A stretch of 64,000 bases of DNA, taken from Variovorax sp. GTDB lineage: Bacteria > Pseudomonadota > Gammaproteobacteria > Burkholderiales > Burkholderiaceae_C. Location of the stretch: NCBI GenBank assembly GCA_017744285.1, contig JAGIBP010000006.1, positions 61,057 to 125,056 on the forward strand, in the 5' to 3' direction. The notes beneath the pieces were generated by a model. It did not search any database, was not told where the DNA came from, and was given only the letters and a program-made list of their open reading frames with translations. Both the position numbers and the translations under genes were made by a program. Shown piece after piece: positions 62,332 through 64,000 of the stretch (positions are counted from its first letter, which is position 1; every line of letters begins with the position of its first letter).

Positions 62332-63132
62332 TCAGGGCATCACTTCCAGGGTCGCGGCGTAGGTCAGGCGCCGTTCCTTGGCCGCGGCCACCGAGGTCTT
62401 GTTGTCCTTGCCCGTGGCTTCGAGCCAGTACATCCCGGCCTCGGGCCAGGTGACCGCGAACTGGCCGTCCGCATCGGTGCGCACCGTCAGCTCGTCGACC
62501 TTGTCGCGATAGCGGGTGTTGCCCTGCGTGATCGTCACTTCGAGATCCTTGGCCGGCTGTCCGTCGATCTGCAGCTTGAAGCTGGCCTTCTCGCCCTTGA
62601 CGAGATCGGTCGGATGGGCCGCGACCAGCTCCAGTCCCTTGCCGCTTGGCTTCAGCGTGCTGGGCTTGCCGACGGTGACGAAGGTCTCGATGCGGCCGGC
62701 GTTCTGCGTCACCTCGACCTCCTGCGCATCGGCGGGGATCTGGCTCGCAATGGTGTCGGCCGTGCCGCGCGCGCGCTTCTGCTGGCCGGTGGCCTTGTCC
62801 TTCCAGCGCGCGAAGGCGCCGTCGTTGATCACCGCGACGCGGTAGGTGCCCGGTTGCGCGAGGTTCAGGTCGAACACGCTGCGCAGCTTGCCCTTGTGCA
62901 GGTTCTCGGGCTTGATCGTGCTGCCGTCGGGCGCCGTGACCACGAGGTTGTCGAGCCCCATCGCCGTGTGATTGAAGAAGAACAGGTCGTTCGAGACGGC
63001 GGCATCGACGGTGATCCAATCACCTTTGGACAGTACGGTGCTGGACGGCAGCAGCCACACGTTGTGGGCATGGACGGCAGCGGTGGCCGAGAGAGCGAAC
63101 GCGAGCGAGGCGAGGCGGATAGCGATCTTCAT
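62332..63132 (-). CDS. DUF4198 domain-containing periplasmic protein
   Basis: Exported protein of 266 residues. The signal peptide ends at AVHA, so the mature protein would begin HNVWLLPSST, with His as the first residue. Beta-sandwich domains follow, including NHTAMGLDNLVVTAPDG and a C-terminal carboxypeptidase-regulatory-like stretch, TDADGQFAVTWPEAGMYWLE. DUF4198 proteins occur in TonB-dependent metal uptake loci, including NikK-like nickel systems, and may bind metal or the chelate. It lies between apbE and the DUF2271 gene, suggesting a shared electron-transfer or metal role. Confidence 0.87.
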   Translation of the reverse strand: MKIAIRLASLAFALSATAAVHAHNVWLLPSSTVLSKGDWITVDAAVSNDLFFFNHTAMGLDNLVVTAPDGSTIKPENLHKGKLRSVFDLNLAQPGTYRVAVINDGAFARWKDKATGQQKRARGTADTIASQIPADAQEVEVTQNAGRIETFVTVGKPSTLKPSGKGLELVAAHPTDLVKGEKASFKLQIDGQPAKDLEVTITQGNTRYRDKVDELTVRTDADGQFAVTWPEAGMYWLEATGKDNKTSVAAAKERRLTYAATLEVMP

Positions 63133-63161
63133 GATGGTGAGTTCCCGAGGTTGGACGAGGT

Positions 63162-63686
63162 TCAGGGGGCGAGCTCGAGCTTGATCTCGCCGAGTTCGCT
63201 GTTGCCGGCGACGGTCGCCGTCTCCGCCTTGGCCGGCGGCCACTGGAACGGAATGCTCACGATCTCGCGGCCGCCGACTTCGCGGGCTGCTTCGACATAC
63301 AGCTTGTAGGCGCCCGGTGCCAGCTTGGGCAATGCCACCGAGCCTTCGGTGAACGCCAGCTGATGCCTGCCGGCGGGGCGGGTCGCGCCGCTCACGCCAT
63401 CGACCGGCATCGTCAGTTCCCGGCCCGTGCGACGCCACCACTGGCGCATGTCCTTGAGCCACTTGGTGCCTTCGCCCTCGGCGTTGCCGCCCTTGTTCTT
63501 GAGGTCGTACCAGACCGCGAGCGTGGTCGCGACGGACTGGTCGGGCTTCTCGATCCACATGGCCACGTACGGACGGTGGTACTCCGCGACATTGAGGCGC
63601 GGCACTTCGACATTGAGCGAGAGCCCTGCGGCGAAAGCCGGCGCGCCGAACAGCGCGGCAAGGGCGAGGGAATAGCGGACTTGCAC
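63162..63686 (-). CDS. DUF2271 domain-containing periplasmic protein with an ApbE flavinylation motif
   Basis: Exported protein of 174 residues with a signal peptide ending FAAG. It has the DUF2271 opening LSLNVEVPRLNVAEYHRPYV and the WLKDMRQWWRRTG segment. Residues 96-102 read DGVSGAT, matching the D-x-x-S-G-A-T motif where ApbE attaches FMN (as in NqrC and RnfG), with Thr102 the predicted acceptor. Together with apbE, a PepSY membrane protein and a flavoreductase in the same unit, this points to a periplasmic flavoprotein in iron reduction. That function is inferred. Confidence 0.87.
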   Translation of the reverse strand: MQVRYSLALAALFGAPAFAAGLSLNVEVPRLNVAEYHRPYVAMWIEKPDQSVATTLAVWYDLKNKGGNAEGEGTKWLKDMRQWWRRTGRELTMPVDGVSGATRPAGRHQLAFTEGSVALPKLAPGAYKLYVEAAREVGGREIVSIPFQWPPAKAETATVAGNSELGEIKLELAP

Positions 63687-63705
63687 GAAAACCTCTTTCC
63701 TGAGA

Positions 63706-63887
63706 TCAATGAATGAACAGCAATGCCAGCAGCACCGGGATCACGAGCCCCATCCCGACCATCGGCCAGGTGAAGGGCCGATTGGCCGCGTGCATCTTGA
63801 GAATGAACAGGCCGGTGATCGAGAACACCAGCGCGGCCGCGGCAAAGATGTCGATGAACCAGCTCCAGGCCGCTCCGGTGTTGCGGC
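63706..63887 (-). pseudogene. PepSY-associated membrane protein, C-terminal part
   Basis: Minus-strand coding for the end of a PepSY_TM-type protein: [19 protein letters not shown], then a helix ([14 protein letters not shown]), a loop and a last helix ([18 protein letters not shown]). It lies upstream of the DUF2271 gene and would begin the apbE unit. The expected upstream sequence (a PepSY domain ending [14 protein letters not shown]) is not on this strand: beyond 63887 the same gene continues inverted on the plus strand. As sequenced, the gene is broken; an assembly artefact is quite possible. Confidence 0.8.
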
Positions 63888-64000
63888 TCGGCCTGAGCGA
63901 CGGCGAGGTCGAGTACGAGCGCACGGACCGAGGCTGGGTCTCCTACCTCAACGATCTGCACAAGGGCCGCAACACCGGAGCGGCCTGGAGCTGGTTCATC
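63853..64000. repeat. 35-bp perfect inverted repeat with 78-bp spacer (fold-back)
   Basis: Bases 63853-63887 are the exact reverse complement of 63966-64000. Both encode the same PepSY segment, once on each strand. The repeat reaches the last base of the window, so it may extend further. It could be a genuine inverted duplication or a chimeric contig end. Confidence 0.93.
63884..64000 (+). pseudogene. PepSY-associated membrane protein, central part, inverted
   Basis: Plus-strand coding reads [19 protein letters not shown], then [20 protein letters not shown] up to the window edge. This is the PepSY/first-helix part of the same protein whose C-terminal part lies on the minus strand at 63706-63887; the [10 protein letters not shown] segment is present in both orientations. 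Upstream of 63884 the frame has no PepSY sequence. Confidence 0.75.

Overview
The window is 64 kb of dense, high-GC DNA with short intergenic gaps and many 4-nt start/stop overlaps. The gene set suggests an environmental betaproteobacterium of the Burkholderiales, most like Comamonadaceae/Variovorax. The reasons are four tripartite-tricarboxylate (Bug/TctC) receptors without membrane partners, several IclR/LysR-controlled catabolic operons, classical monomeric autotransporters with ESPR signal peptides, and a Fiu/PiuC-type iron locus. The genus is inferred from gene content only. I saw no tRNA, rRNA, CRISPR array or insertion sequence.

Layout. 1-5.65 kb: the 3' part of a DAHP synthase, then a compact ABC-2 exporter set of the kind linked to PQQ-dependent alcohol dehydrogenases (ATPase, beta-propeller, binding protein, permease), plus a Bug receptor. 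5.66-14.98 kb: an IclR regulator divergent from an eight-gene operon (crotonase, CoA transferase, HMG-CoA lyase-like, acyl-CoA dehydrogenase, MmgE/PrpD, class II aldolase, ApbA/PanE, Bug receptor), which could take a branched C6 dicarboxylate to acetoacetate. 14.98-24.21 kb: two outward-reading autotransporters with near-identical barrels flank a LysR/MFS pair. 24.3-28.1 kb: two small unknown genes and a divergent sensor kinase/response regulator pair.

28.4-38.4 kb: a LivKHMGF-type uptake operon ending in a clear terminator, then a lower nicotinate (maleamate) pathway: NicC-like monooxygenase, NicE, NicD, NicX and NicF, with a TetR regulator. nicD carries a one-base frameshift. 38.4-49.4 kb: a tightly overlapping operon, all on the minus strand, that I do not recognise as a known pathway. 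It holds a cyanurate/barbiturate-type ring-opening amidohydrolase, an amidase, a VOC protein, an SsuABC-type importer, a flavin monooxygenase, an AtzH/HpxZ-like protein and an MhpD-like hydratase. A LysR gene sits upstream and an oxamate-amidohydrolase-like Ntn enzyme diverges from it. This is the best candidate for an undescribed system. 49.45-55.3 kb: a Bug receptor divergent from a small aromatic-degradation operon (VOC dioxygenase-like, MhpA-like hydroxylase, IclR, FAA hydrolase, Bug receptor), with readable promoters and a palindrome between them.

55.4-64 kb: a tyrosine-recombinase-fold protein lacking its catalytic tyrosine, then an iron locus: PiuC-type dioxygenase, catecholate TonB receptor with a Fur-like box, membrane flavoreductase, ApbE, DUF4198, DUF2271 (with an ApbE flavinylation motif) and a PepSY membrane protein. 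The last 150 bases fold back on themselves through a perfect 35-bp inverted repeat that scrambles the PepSY gene; this may be an assembly artefact.
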